DNA of 64,000 bases, from NCBI GenBank assembly GCA_963575745.1, contig CAUYUJ010014754.1, positions 124,501-188,500 of the forward strand, read 5' to 3'. Below, piece after piece: positions 50,896 through 60,889 of the stretch. This DNA is from Prorocentrum cordatum. Its lineage: Eukaryota > Sar > Dinophyceae > Prorocentrales > Prorocentraceae. The notes below the pieces were generated by a model. The model was not told the origin of the DNA. It saw only the letters and a program-made list of their open reading frames with translations, and did no database searches. The number at the start of each line of letters is the position of its first letter. The stretch's first letter is position 1. A program made the translations under genes and the position numbers.

Positions 50896-53082
50896 ATGGC
50901 GTTCCCCTGGCCGTACCCCCATGTCCAACGTTCATCCGCAGCCTCTGCTCCGCGAGGCTCGTCCGAAGTGTCGCCGCCTCGCGGTGCTTCTCAGCCTGCG
51001 CCGCCTCGCGGTGCTTCTCAGCCTGCGGAGGAAGGTGGACAGACGCCTGGTTCTGGCGCTGTGCAGCCTGCGTCTTTCACGGTCGCCTCGTTCAATTTCG
51101 GGTTCGAGCAGGGCATGATGACTGGTAAGCAGGCGGCCACTCACTGCGCTAACTTCGGAAGGTTGTGCGCCAAGATAGTGGAGACCGCTGATGCTGATAT
51201 GGTCTGTGGCTGCGAGGTCGGTGCGTTCCGTGAAGGCTTTCGCCGAGCAGGGATCAACGTGACAGAGATCCTCAGTAAGCCTTTCGGTGATGGCATTCGC
51301 TTCTTGGAGGTCGACAACTACTTGACTCTCTGGGGGTTCCGCGGTGCTTCTCAGCCTGCGGAACTGACTCTGTGCGAAGACAGCAAAGTTTACAGGCCTC
51401 CTAGCGGCCGAGATATTGATGCTGTTATTTCACATTTTGAGGTGAACAAACCAGGCCATGACAAGTTCCACGTGGTGATCGCCAACATGCACATCGTGTG
51501 CGGCAAGAAACCGCCGAGCATCCAGACTCGAAAGCGGACAGTTCGCCATCTCCGCTTGCACCTGGACGGCCTGGCCAAGATTCTTGAGAATCTAAACGAG
51601 GCAGTCGTTGTGCTTGTAGTCGGCGACGACAACCTCACTTTCCAGGAGGCGCGGGAGGCTTACCAGCGCGAGCAGAACGACGAGAAGGTATGGGAGGTCC
51701 ATGCCACTCCGGCCGACCTCAAAGGCGACCACGTCGCGGTCTGCGGAGCAGTCGCCCGTTTCTGCTCCATTGCCGTTGGCGCGTCTTTTACGGATCGTGG
51801 CATGCGCAACGACGCACACGATGCGGTGGCGGTTGTGCTCACTCTCCCTGGTGCTATTCAGCCTGGGGAGAGCAAGAGGCGGAAAATTGTCGTCGAAAAC
51901 GTCTCCGACGCCGACGTCAGCGTACAGGCGGACCGCGAGTCTTCTGTGCATTGGGATCGGTCGCCGAGTTCTGCTCCTCCGCTTTCACCGACTTCACCGG
52001 GTGATCCCGACTACGTCGAGGATGTCGTTCAGAATCGCGCGGACGACTTGCACAGGGAGCTGAGGCAGCTTTGGGACGACAGGTACGACGAGGAGTACGA
52101 TCCGAAAGTCCTCCATCATCTCAGTCTCTTGCTTTTCAAAAAGAGGAAGTCCACGGAGCCAGCGGACACTGATCCAGCTGGCGCTCCTCAGCCTGGCTCG
52201 GAATATGACACGGCCTTTGCGTCTCAGGAGGAGACTGGCCGAGCCATTCTCTCTGTCCTTAAGCTTCGACATGACTTTCTGCGGAGCAAGAACATCGACG
52301 ACATGCGCTACGTTCTCACGGAGCCTGAGCGCCAGGAATTGGTCAGAGTAGCTCGCGACCAGTACGAGCAGTCGCGGCAGCAGCGTGCGCTTCAGGAACG
52401 GGATATCGAAAAGGGAAAAGCGAAAGGCAAGTCTGCGCCACAAGGGGGCCATGCGGTTCCGCAGGGTCCGAACAAAGGGCCAGGCGGTAAGAAAGGTTCT
52501 CACGGTGCTTCTCAGCCTGCGGGAAAAGGTGGCCAGGCCAAGGGTGCAGGTCTGGGTAGCGTCGCCAAGTTTGTGAAAGACCAGAAGCGTAAGCGGTGGC
52601 ATCGCCATTTGCAACGTGTGGCCGGTACCAAACAGATCTGGGAGGTGCTGGCCTTCTCAGGGCGCTTCGACGTTGATTGGTTAACGCAAGCGTTGCAAGC
52701 TGATCACAGTGAGGGCCGTGATGCAGCAGTTCCCGAGGAAGCTCTGCGGCAACAGCGGCGCCGGCTGCACCACCAGAAGGCCGAGGCCATCGCGCGCTAC
52801 AACGAGGGGGAGCGGCTTTCCCTCCATCTGTCTGCCCAGGCTGGCCAGGCAAAGCCGAACTTCACGCGCAGGCAGCTGGACGTGTTGCAGATGTTTGAGA
52901 GCGGAGCGCTGCTTCAAATCCGCAACCAAGCGATTCTGGCGTGCGGGCACGGCCGTCTGTTCAGGGGCGATGGCGACTACCTGGACATCGGCGGCAGCAC
53001 GGGCGGTGGCTCCAGGCGCATCATCGATTCTTGGCAGCCGCCGGACTGGCGTGACTTCCTCCAAGACGATCAGGACATCTGA
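50896..53082 (+). CDS. Intronless endonuclease/exonuclease/phosphatase-like protein
   Basis: 728 codons from the first in-frame ATG (50896); codons before it are non-ATG. Residues 61-315 carry the motifs of the metal-dependent EEP fold in order: FTVASFNFG (61-69), VCGCEVG with Glu 107, VVIANMHIV with N197 and H199, LVVGDDNLTF with D244 and N246, and MRNDAHDAVAVV with D306 and H308. The E, D-x-N and D-H positions match those used for phosphodiester hydrolysis in APE1/DNase I/CCR4-type enzymes. The substrate cannot be told. The rest (about 340-728) is charged and unrecognised, including LRHDFLRSKNIDDMRYVLTE and a Lys/Gly-rich linker, then IWEVLAFSGRFDVDWLTQAL. G-A-x-Q-P-A/G occurs at least seven times, matching the dispersed 21-nt repeat. 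No RT is attached, so it is not a LINE ORF. A retroposed gene is likely. Confidence 0.8.
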   Translation: MAFPWPYPHVQRSSAASAPRGSSEVSPPRGASQPAPPRGASQPAEEGGQTPGSGAVQPASFTVASFNFGFEQGMMTGKQAATHCANFGRLCAKIVETADADMVCGCEVGAFREGFRRAGINVTEILSKPFGDGIRFLEVDNYLTLWGFRGASQPAELTLCEDSKVYRPPSGRDIDAVISHFEVNKPGHDKFHVVIANMHIVCGKKPPSIQTRKRTVRHLRLHLDGLAKILENLNEAVVVLVVGDDNLTFQEAREAYQREQNDEKVWEVHATPADLKGDHVAVCGAVARFCSIAVGASFTDRGMRNDAHDAVAVVLTLPGAIQPGESKRRKIVVENVSDADVSVQADRESSVHWDRSPSSAPPLSPTSPGDPDYVEDVVQNRADDLHRELRQLWDDRYDEEYDPKVLHHLSLLLFKKRKSTEPADTDPAGAPQPGSEYDTAFASQEETGRAILSVLKLRHDFLRSKNIDDMRYVLTEPERQELVRVARDQYEQSRQQRALQERDIEKGKAKGKSAPQGGHAVPQGPNKGPGGKKGSHGASQPAGKGGQAKGAGLGSVAKFVKDQKRKRWHRHLQRVAGTKQIWEVLAFSGRFDVDWLTQALQADHSEGRDAAVPEEALRQQRRRLHHQKAEAIARYNEGERLSLHLSAQAGQAKPNFTRRQLDVLQMFESGALLQIRNQAILACGHGRLFRGDGDYLDIGGSTGGGSRRIIDSWQPPDWRDFLQDDQDI

Positions 53083-53103
53083 GTTTTGCAAGTCTCTCTG
53101 CCC

Positions 53104-53347
53104 GCGGTGCTTCTCAGCCTGCGGTCTGCCGCTCTCCAGCTGCGGTCTCGAGCAGTAGTGTTCGAAAGCATGCGAGTTCCTGCGGTGCTTCTCAGCCTGC
53201 AGGTTTCGCAGCCTGCGCTCTGCAGTACAAGTGCTTTTCAGCATGCGACATCCTGCGGTGCTTCTCAGCCTGCAGGGTTCGCAACGTGCGGTTTGCAATG
53301 CATTCCTTTTCAGTATGCGAGTTCCTGCGGTGTTTCTCAGGCTGCAG
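53104..53347 (+). repeat. Four copies of the TGCTTCTCAGCCTGC 21-mer in the 3' region
   Basis: Copies at 53104-53124, 53182-53202, 53255-53275 and 53327-53347, spaced 72-78 bp. Weaker relatives (GTGCTTTTCAGCATGCGAC, CCTTTTCAGTATGCGAG) lie between them. They follow the stop codon at 53082, so they are not coding. Confidence 0.9.
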
Positions 53348-53627
53348 GGCTCCGAGGCTCTTCGCTTCGATGCCAATGTTTTCAGACACCGTAGCTCCGT
53401 TCCGTAAACGTCTTCCAAGAGCCGCTCGCAACCTTTTGCAGCTGGCTGTCTGCACGCTTCGCCGGCTTTTGCTGCGCGGACAATTTTCTCACACACGTCA
53501 GCGCCGTTTGTAGGCGTCAGAAAAACATGTAGACATTCACGAAGGGCTCAGTCTGTATATCGTCACATCATTACATACGCAGTCGTCGAACACATCGGTG
53601 TACATTCAGCGCTTTGTCCTTCTACAG
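53222..53627 (+). repeat. Duplicated 3' cassette, copy 1
   Basis: About 405 bp nearly identical to 55952-56386: GCAGTACAAGTGCTTTTCAG, CCGAGGCTCTTC, TCAGACACCGTAGCTCCGTT, TGCGCGGACAATTTTCTCAC, ATGTAGACATTCACGAAGGG, ending CAGCGCTTTGTCCTTCTA. Copy 2 has about 30 extra bases (GACGTAGTCTGTCTCAGC...). The cassette follows each intronless gene and may hold a 3' UTR/terminator region. Confidence 0.93.
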
Positions 53628-53671
53628 CATTCTTTCCGTTGATAACAGTGTTCTGATGGGTTCGCTTCGTT

Positions 53672-54460
53672 CTAAAAGCGTTGATAGCAGTGTCTCGTTT
53701 GCGGACAACTCATTCTATATCAACTCACTGATACCGAGTTTCCTTTCACCATAAGTGAATGCATACCAGTGTATGTTGGTTACTACAAAAGTGGGTTCCT
53801 ACAACCGACTTCATGATCGCTATCATCATCGCAGATTTCACTCATCCTCATCACCACGACTGGTTCACGTTGGCCTGCGGTGCTTCTCAGCCTGCAGTTC
53901 CTTTCGTTACACTGTAGTTGAAGCCGTTCATGGCAGTGACTCGTTTAAAGACAACTTTAGTATTGGGGGAAGTGTCGATAGCAGCGTTTCTTTTTACTTA
54001 TACAAGCGTTGATAGCAGTGTCTCGTTTGTGGACAACTCATTATATATCAACTCATTCATACAGAGTTTCTTTTCGCAGCAAGTGAATGCACAGCAGTGT
54101 ATCTGCATTACTGGCCCCCACTCCATTATCACTATCATCATCAACGATTTCCTACACGCGTGTGCGCGGCGGTCGCCATGAGTGAATAGTTTGCAGAGAC
54201 TTCTCGCATTGATACCCATGGGTCACTTCAGAGTGAACTCATTTGTGATCTTCTTTCATTGGAAGTTGAATCGGTTGATGGCAGTGCCTCGTTTAAACTC
54301 CACTTTGGTATTGCTAGTAGTGTCAATGCCAGCGTTTCTTTTTAATTGTGCAAGCGTTGATAGCAGTGTCTCGTTTGTGGTTAGTTATAACAGCGTTGAC
54401 AGCAGTGTCTCGTTTGCGGACACCTCATTGTACATCAACTCGCTGATACCGGGTTTCCTA
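53672..54460 (+). repeat. Three ~340-bp direct repeats upstream of the second gene
   Basis: GCGTTGATAGCAGTGTCTCG followed by TTTG-GGACAACTCATT-TATATCAACTCA recurs at about 53679, 54007 and 54354 (the last copy with an internal duplication). Between them GGCAGTGACTCGTTTAAA and CAGCGTTTCTTTTTA are shared by the second and third spacers. Confidence 0.85.
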
Positions 54461-54551
54461 TCAACACCATCATCATCATCCTTAACCATGTTTGCTCGAG
54501 TTTCACCTGGCCGTCCAGCCGCGGCGGTGCTCCTCAGCCTGCCTTGTCACA

Positions 54552-55622
54552 ATGCCAGCACGCGGCAAGGCATCGCCCCCGCCACCCCCGGCCCCGTGCG
54601 ATGGCCCGTGGGAGATTCTGCCGGATCCGCCCGCACCGACTCCTCAGCCAGGTGTCGACGTGGTCTTTGAGCAGGCTCACCTCGAAGACATCCGCCGTAC
54701 ACCAGGGATGGGCGGCAAGACCGCCTGCCAGTGGCAGCGCGCGCTGCGCGCCGAGTGCATTGTCAACAACTTGTCGTTCAAAGACGTAACAAACGACCCG
54801 TCCTACGACTGGAAGCAACTGCTTCGGTCTGCCGCTCCGGGTTTCGCTGAGCGCATAATCGGGCAGGGCATCGCCCAGGTTCTCTTTCGCATCATCGAGA
54901 CAGAGCGCGACCCTAACTACTCCAACACGGATGGCCACGGCAGGCACTTCTTCGAGTTCCGTCGTGCAGACGGTTCAGCCATGCGCCTGCATTACCATAA
55001 GAACGGCCGACCCGATGAGCCCACCTATGTCGGTCCACCACGCGCCGTTGCTCAGCCTGCCGTGCCTGAGCCTGGCGCTGCTCAGCCTCATGTTCCTCGT
55101 GGCGGCGCTGCTCAGACTGCCGTGCCTGACGGTGGCGCTGCTCAGCCTGCCGAGACTGGCGGTGATGCCCCACTGCTCTTCACACAGGAGCACCTGCAAG
55201 AGGCAGCCTGCTCGCGCCAGATTGTGGGCCGCGACGAAGCCAGCGCCGCTCTCCAATCGCTGTTGCACTACCACCATGGCGAGACTGCCCCAGGTGCTGT
55301 TGACATCACCGATGGCTCAGCATTTGACTGGCTTCGATGGGTGGCACATATCGAAGGTGCGCGCGACGTCATCCGCAATGGCGTCCACAGGGTCTACGCT
55401 GTCCGCTGGAATCCGCACTGGGCTCCAGAGGCCGTCTTCTGCTACGGCAACAACACCTACAGCACACTGGTGCCCCGCAAATCGCGCTACACAGGCTCGT
55501 GGAGCCACGCGCGAATTGTGACTCACCGGAACGCCAATTGGGTGACCGAACCGTTGCTATCTGCGGCCCCTGTGGCAGCTACGCCGTGGCTGGTGTTGCG
55601 GGATCAAATAACCTGGGAGTGA
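54552..55622 (+). CDS. Intronless gene, unknown function
   Basis: 356 codons; the ATG at 54552 is the first in frame (upstream codons are non-ATG starts). After a Pro-rich N terminus come two protein-like parts: LEDIRRTPGMGGKTACQWQR...AAPGFAERIIGQGIAQVLFR...GRHFFEFRRADGSAMRLHYH (about residues 45-155), and EASAALQSLLHYHHGETAPG...FDWLRWVAHIEGARDVIRNG...HRVYAVRWNPHW (about 235-310). A linker at about 165-205 holds four G-A-A-Q-P-A-like units, the same motif as in the neighbouring gene. I recognise no domain. Similar architecture, the shared repeat and the same downstream cassette tie it to the gene at 50896, but the two proteins are not visibly homologous. Confidence 0.75.
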   Translation: MPARGKASPPPPPAPCDGPWEILPDPPAPTPQPGVDVVFEQAHLEDIRRTPGMGGKTACQWQRALRAECIVNNLSFKDVTNDPSYDWKQLLRSAAPGFAERIIGQGIAQVLFRIIETERDPNYSNTDGHGRHFFEFRRADGSAMRLHYHKNGRPDEPTYVGPPRAVAQPAVPEPGAAQPHVPRGGAAQTAVPDGGAAQPAETGGDAPLLFTQEHLQEAACSRQIVGRDEASAALQSLLHYHHGETAPGAVDITDGSAFDWLRWVAHIEGARDVIRNGVHRVYAVRWNPHWAPEAVFCYGNNTYSTLVPRKSRYTGSWSHARIVTHRNANWVTEPLLSAAPVAATPWLVLRDQITWE

Positions 55623-55951
55623 TCTCTGGCAAACGAGATGTGGTGCTTCTCAGCCTGCACTCATGTGACACGCAATGCCGTGCCCTGCAATCGCGTGGTG
55701 TTTCTCAGCCTGCACTCGCAGGTCCTTCGGAGGTCAATTGTTATGAGTTCGGCACGGTCTCGGTCAAGTACAGCGTGCTGTGGGGATCCCGAGATGGGGC
55801 CTGGCTCAAGGTGCTCAAGACGTACTGGAGTGTCCCAGAGCCGGAGTGCCAGCTGATCCTCGGGAGTTGGAACGGCATTTTCAGGCCGTGGCCGGACACG
55901 TTCTGGATCAGGACGGGGGGGTCCGAGCCCGAGATAGATGCTAGCGCTCTG

Positions 55952-56386
55952 CAGTACAAGTGCTTTTCAGCATGCGACATCCTGCGGTGCTTCTCAGCCT
56001 GCAGGGTTCGCAGCGTGCGGTTTGCAATGCATTCCTTTTCAGTATGCGAGTTCCTGCGGTGTTTCTCAGGTTGCAGGGCTCCGAGGCTCTTCCCTTCGAT
56101 GCCAATGTTTTCAGACACCGTAGCTCCGTTCCGTAAACATCTTCCAAGAGCCGCTCGCAACTTTTTGCAGCTGGCGGTCTGCAGACGTAGTCTGTCTCAG
56201 CATGCGAGCTCCCGCACGCTTCGCCGGCTTTTGCTGCGCGGACAATTTTCTCACACACGTCAGCGCCGTTTGTAGGCGTCAGAAAAACATGTAGACATTC
56301 ACGAAGGGCTCAGTCTGTATATCGTCACATCATTACATACGCAGTCGTCGAACACATCGGTGTACATTCAGCGCTTTGTCCTTCTA
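55952..56386 (+). repeat. Duplicated 3' cassette, copy 2
   Basis: Same sequence and orientation as 53222-53627, 330 bp after the stop of the second gene. It ends at the same CCTTCTA and is followed directly by the GAGGCT array. Confidence 0.93.
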
Positions 56387-56394
56387 GCTGGGTC

Positions 56395-56730
56395 GCTTCG
56401 TGCTGAGGCTGAGGCTGATGCAGGCTGAGGCTGAGGCAGGCTGAGGCTGAGGCCGAGGCCGACGGCAGACTGAGGCTGAGGCTGAAGCAGGCTGAGGCTG
56501 AGGCAGAGGCAGGCTGAGGCTGAGGCTGAGGCAGGCTGATGCTGAGGCAGGCTGAGGCTGAGGCTGAGGCTGATGCAGGCTGAGGCTGAGGCAGGCTGAG
56601 GCTGAGGCCGAGGCTGAAGGCAGACTGATGCTGAGGCTAAAGCAGGCTGAGGCTGAGGCTGAGGCAGGCTGAGGCTGAGGCAGGCGCTGAGGCTGAGGCT
56701 GAGGCAGGCTGAGGCTGAGGCTGTGACTGC
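56395..56730 (+). repeat. (GAGGCT)n hexanucleotide repeat
   Basis: GAGGCT with GCAGGCT and GATGCAGG interruptions over about 335 bp. Confidence 0.96.
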
Positions 56731-57165
56731 GACTGCCGTTGCCACTGCGACTGTCCTCGCGAATGCGACAACGACTGCGAGAACAGCAGAATTCTACAAC
56801 TGGATTCTCATCCGAATCTTAAGGGGAATGCTTCCAGATATGCTCCTACACATGGCTGTTAGGTTGCTTTGCCGGGATAATTTTTTCCGGGCAGGGAGCT
56901 CCAATGACAGACTTGCTTTGCGAGGTCTGGCTGGGCCCGCAAGCCCTAATCAAAATCCACCCGCCTTGAATTTGAGGGGGGGGGGGGGCGGATGGCGAGG
57001 GCGGGGGCAGCGAGTCAAGCGGCGCGGAGGACGCGTTCGTCGGAGACGGGGCCGAGGCACCGGAAAGGGCCGCGCGCGACCTCGGGCCAAGCCCAGAAGA
57101 CAATTCTAGACGCTTCGCGTATCCCCACCAGCCCGTCCAGAAACGACGCCCAGGCGAGTAGAGGG
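56731..57165. other. No gene seen
   Basis: 56731-56990 has no protein-like frame. 56990-57165 is GC-rich, without repeat structure. Confidence 0.4.
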
Positions 57166-57169
57166 TCGT

Positions 57170-57530
57170 CCTGAGGGGCTTTTCGGCGTCTTGGGTGCCT
57201 CGGGGGGGCCTCTGTGGGCCGTTCGGGATCCTCTTTGGGGCCTCCTGGGGGCCTCTTGGGGCCCTTCTTGGGGCCATCTTGGGGCCTCTGGGAGCACCTT
57301 GGGTGCCTCTGGGGGGTCTCTTGGGGCCTCTTGGGGGTCTCTTGGGGGCCTCCTGGGGGCCTCTTGGGGGGCCTCTTGGGGTCATCTTGGGGCCATCCTG
57401 CGGCCTCTTGGGGCATCCTGGGGGCCTCTTGCGGCCATCGTGGAGGAAATCGATCAAAGAAGAGGGGTTCCTTAATTAGAGTCCCCCCCCAAGGAGCCAC
57501 GATCCTCGTGAGGGGTGTCGAATTTTAGCC
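57170..57530 (-). repeat. CCTCTTGGGG iterated tract, inverse of 20130-20335
   Basis: About twenty irregular GGGGCCTCTTGG words, then CCACGATCCTCGTGAGGGGT and GTCGA at 57497-57523, i.e. the boundary block of 20130-20335 read on the other strand. Pro/Arg/Lys-rich minus-strand frames across it are artefacts. Confidence 0.75.
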
Positions 57531-57539
57531 TTCCCAGGG

Positions 57540-58820
57540 GTCGATCTTGGGCGCTCCAGCGCGCCGCGGAACCCCCTGTCCAGGTCAGTGGGGAGGGGGT
57601 AGGAGGAGGGGTAAACCCCTCCCCGAAGGGGAAGAAGGAGGGGTGGAAGAGGAAACGCTCTAAACCACCGACGCCCAGAGGGCTGGTGGGATTCGTCCCG
57701 CCACCAAATCCACCTCCCTCACCGAAGCTGGCGCCCCCACTGCGCCCGAGTAAAGGCGTCGGGGGGGGCGCGCAGGGAGGACGGTGGGCGGCGCCGACGA
57801 GGAATGCTAGTCATGTCGGTTGACTACATGTGGTTGGGAACTAAGGGAGATGGTGGAGATGAGGTCACAGGGGGCCGAATCATCGCCATGGGTTGCCGGG
57901 GCGATGCGCCAGCTTGGCGCCGACGAGTTCTGCGCGGAGGGGGGGGGCCTGTAGTCCGTCGAGGTGCTTCGTGATGCGACTTTGCTCACCTGCGACATGA
58001 GTATGATATCCCAGAGATATGACGAGTCATCCATTTCGGCGTTCGAGGGGGCTGTCGAAGCCTCGCGCGACATCGTCGTGGGGGCGGGAGATGACCCAGT
58101 CGGAGACTCTCAAGCGAATGGCGAAGCCGAGAGAAAAGTCTGAACTGCGCAACAACAAAGAAGAGCGTTACAGGGCGCGGCGGGCGACAAATGCTAGACA
58201 GACATGCGCCCCCACCTGGGACATTCGCTCATGCACCTTCTGTCGCCCACAACCTCGCGCTGGGCGCCGGCGGCAAGATGGCGCGCGAGAGGGGCCGAGG
58301 CCGCAAATTCGACAGCCCGTTGCCCGCGCTCGGGGGGCGCGCGCGGCATTCGCAGACTCGACCTTATAAGGGCGGTGACGACTTTCACGCGAGGGGCCGC
58401 ACATTTTTAGGGGCGCGCGAACCAAGCCAGGACATCGTCGCCGGCACTCCGGAAGGCGCTGTCGCGCCCCGCGAGTTCAGGCGCGCGGGCAGCAAGGGGG
58501 GGAAGTTGGACGTAGAAGAAGTGACGAACATGGAAGGGTCGCCCCAGCAGCCAGATCGCGTTGCCACCGATGGCAGCTCCGAGCCGCGACCCAACCACAA
58601 GTGTCGAGCCGTCGGTAGCCAGGGGGGTCGCAATAAAGCAGCCAGAACGCTTTGCGAAGGGGCCCCGGCGGGGCGCTGCGGGCGCGAGGCGACAGCTGGA
58701 AGAGACGCCGCCCGCGGACGCGGCCGCGCGGAGTGGCGGGAACGCGCAATGGAGCGGCCGGAAAGACAACGCGAACCCAACATCCGCGAGAGGTCGCAGC
58801 AGTGCAGAGGTTGACGGGGC
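57540..58820. other. No gene assigned
   Basis: GC-rich sequence with overlapping frames on both strands up to 207 codons (58191-58814). Their Arg/Gly/Ala-rich composition gives no reason to choose one. No motif or splice pattern seen. Confidence 0.4.
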
Positions 58821-58829
58821 CCGACACGT

Positions 58830-60250
58830 TTTGTGGCGGATTACAGAAGGATTCCGTTTGTGGCCGATTACAGAAGAATTCCTTTTTGTGGCGGGGCTAC
58901 CAGCCCAAAAGTTCACCAAAACACGTGAGAGTCCTATACGCGTTTGTCTTGTGTTATGTTTCCCCGGATTTTTCTATTTTTTTTCCATTGGTACCCCCTG
59001 AGCCGTCGGTCAATTTGTGCGTCCGCGTTAAAAGAAATCCATTTGTGGCGGATTGCAGAAGGATTCCTTCTGTGGCGGATTACAAAAAGGATTCCTTGTG
59101 TGGCGAATTCCAAAAGGATTCCGATTGTGGCGGGTTGTTAAAGGATTCCTTTTTGTGGCGGGTTGCAAAAGGATTTGTTTGTAGTGGATTGCAAAAGGAC
59201 GCCTGCTGCAGCGGATTGCGAGAGGAATTATGTTTGTGGGGAATTACACAAGAATTCCTTGTGTGGCAGGGCTGCCAGTCCAAAACTTTCATCAAAAAAC
59301 GTGAGGGACCAATGGTTTTGTCTCCTTCGTCTCCTTTGTCCATTCTTGTCTCCTTTGTCCCCTCTTTGTCCCCGTTTGTCCCCTTTGCTCCTTTTGCCCC
59401 CTTTGTCGGGAATTGGCGCGGCAGCGCGCGTTCTGTAGCGACCAGCGGCACGTGCCTGAGATGGCCAGTTGGGCCGCTTGTTTTCGGAAGCAGCAATCCG
59501 TGGCCCACAAACTCCTTGAACATGTTCTTTCCGTTTATCCACGTTTCCACCGGGCAGGATATCCTCACCGAGGCCTGTCTTCCGAGTCGCGGCCACAAGA
59601 GACATTTTTTCTGAATCCGCCACAAAAAGAATCTTTTTGGAATCCGCCGCAACAGAAATCGTTTTGGAATCCGCCACAAAAGAAATGCTTTTAACGCGGA
59701 CGTGCAAGTTGACCGACGGCTCAGGGGGCACCAGGGGAAAAAGTAATAAGTAAAACAACCCCAAAAAAACAAACAACGCATGGGACTCACACGTTGTTTG
59801 ATGAACTTTTGGGCTAGTAGCCCCGCCGCAACAAGAATCCGCACGTAATCAACTGCAAGAGGAACCCTTTTGTAATTCGCCACAAAATGATGACACAAGG
59901 ATTCCTTTTGTGGCGGGGGTACCCAACCAAAACTTCATCGAAACACGTGAGAGTCCCATGCGTTTTTTTATGTTTGTGTCCCGCTGTTTTTTCCCCCCTG
60001 GTACCCCCTGAGCCATCGGTCAACTTGCACGTCCGCCTTGAAGGATTTTTTGTGGTGGATTCCAAAAGGATTCCTTTTGTGGCGGATTGCAAGCGGGTTC
60101 TTTTTGTGGCGGACCTACAAAAGGATTCCTTTTGTGGCAAATTCCAGAGGGATTCCTTTTTGCGACGGGTTACTAAAGAATTCCTTGTGTGGCGGATTGC
60201 AAAGGCATTCCTTTTTTAGAAGATTACGACATGATTTCTTTTTGAGGGGG
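58830..60250. repeat. 27-28-bp minisatellite blocks with inverted ~160-bp modules
   Basis: Units like GGATTGCAAAAGGATTCCTT plus TTGTGGC run at 58835-58880, 59035-59270 and 60040-60240, and inverted at 59590-59690. Between them a module with GGTACCCCCTGAGCC-TCGGTCAA and ACACGTGAGAGTCC-ATGCG appears at 58885-59030 (plus), 59700-59830 (minus) and 59912-60035 (plus). A TTTGTCTCC/TTTGTCCCC tract occupies 59315-59410. Confidence 0.85.
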
Positions 60251-60889
60251 GGCACCCAACGCTTACGACGGCGTCGAAGGCAAGAAGAGGCGCCAGGCTC
60301 AGGGCTTCTCCCCATAACATGAGGGACGTGTGGGATAGCGGGGCAATGCGCCCGAGGCGCGCTTGACAAGCTTGCGAGACCCAGAGAAGCAATGGCTTAC
60401 ATTTCGTCCTCGGTCGCCCGACGCCGCGCAGACGGGAAGGGCCACGGCTGGAAGCGCCGGGGCAAACGACGGCACATTTGGTCAAGCCGGGGAACGGCCA
60501 CGAAGAGATCCGAAGTGTCGCCTGACAGGCCATGCCGAGTCATGCTCGAGGGCCGGGTTCAGCGAATGGTTGCCGACGACCGATTAGGTTGTTCAGCACG
60601 TGCGACCCAGATGTCAACGGATTCGGCGCGGGCGAAACATTGAAAGTAATGCAGCGGTGAACGCGCAGAACGAGAGTCGCGACGAACTCGTTTATTTTTT
60701 GGCCAGGAAGGGTTATGACAGCGCTCGTCTGATGCTACAAGGAAGCCATGGAGCAACATGGAGGGCGCGCGTGCGCAGGTTGAATCGGGACCGGGGCATT
60801 CACCAGACTTCGAGGACAGGGGGGTTAGCCATATCCAGGGGAAAGAGAGGGGGGGGAATTCAGAGGGGGGTATCGAAATCTCGCAACGA

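Noticed and set aside
57015-57500. Pro/Arg/Lys-rich frame resembling a basic chromatin protein
   Set aside because: Translation of the CCTCTTGGGG iterated tract; the inverse copy at 20130-20335 gives the same reading.
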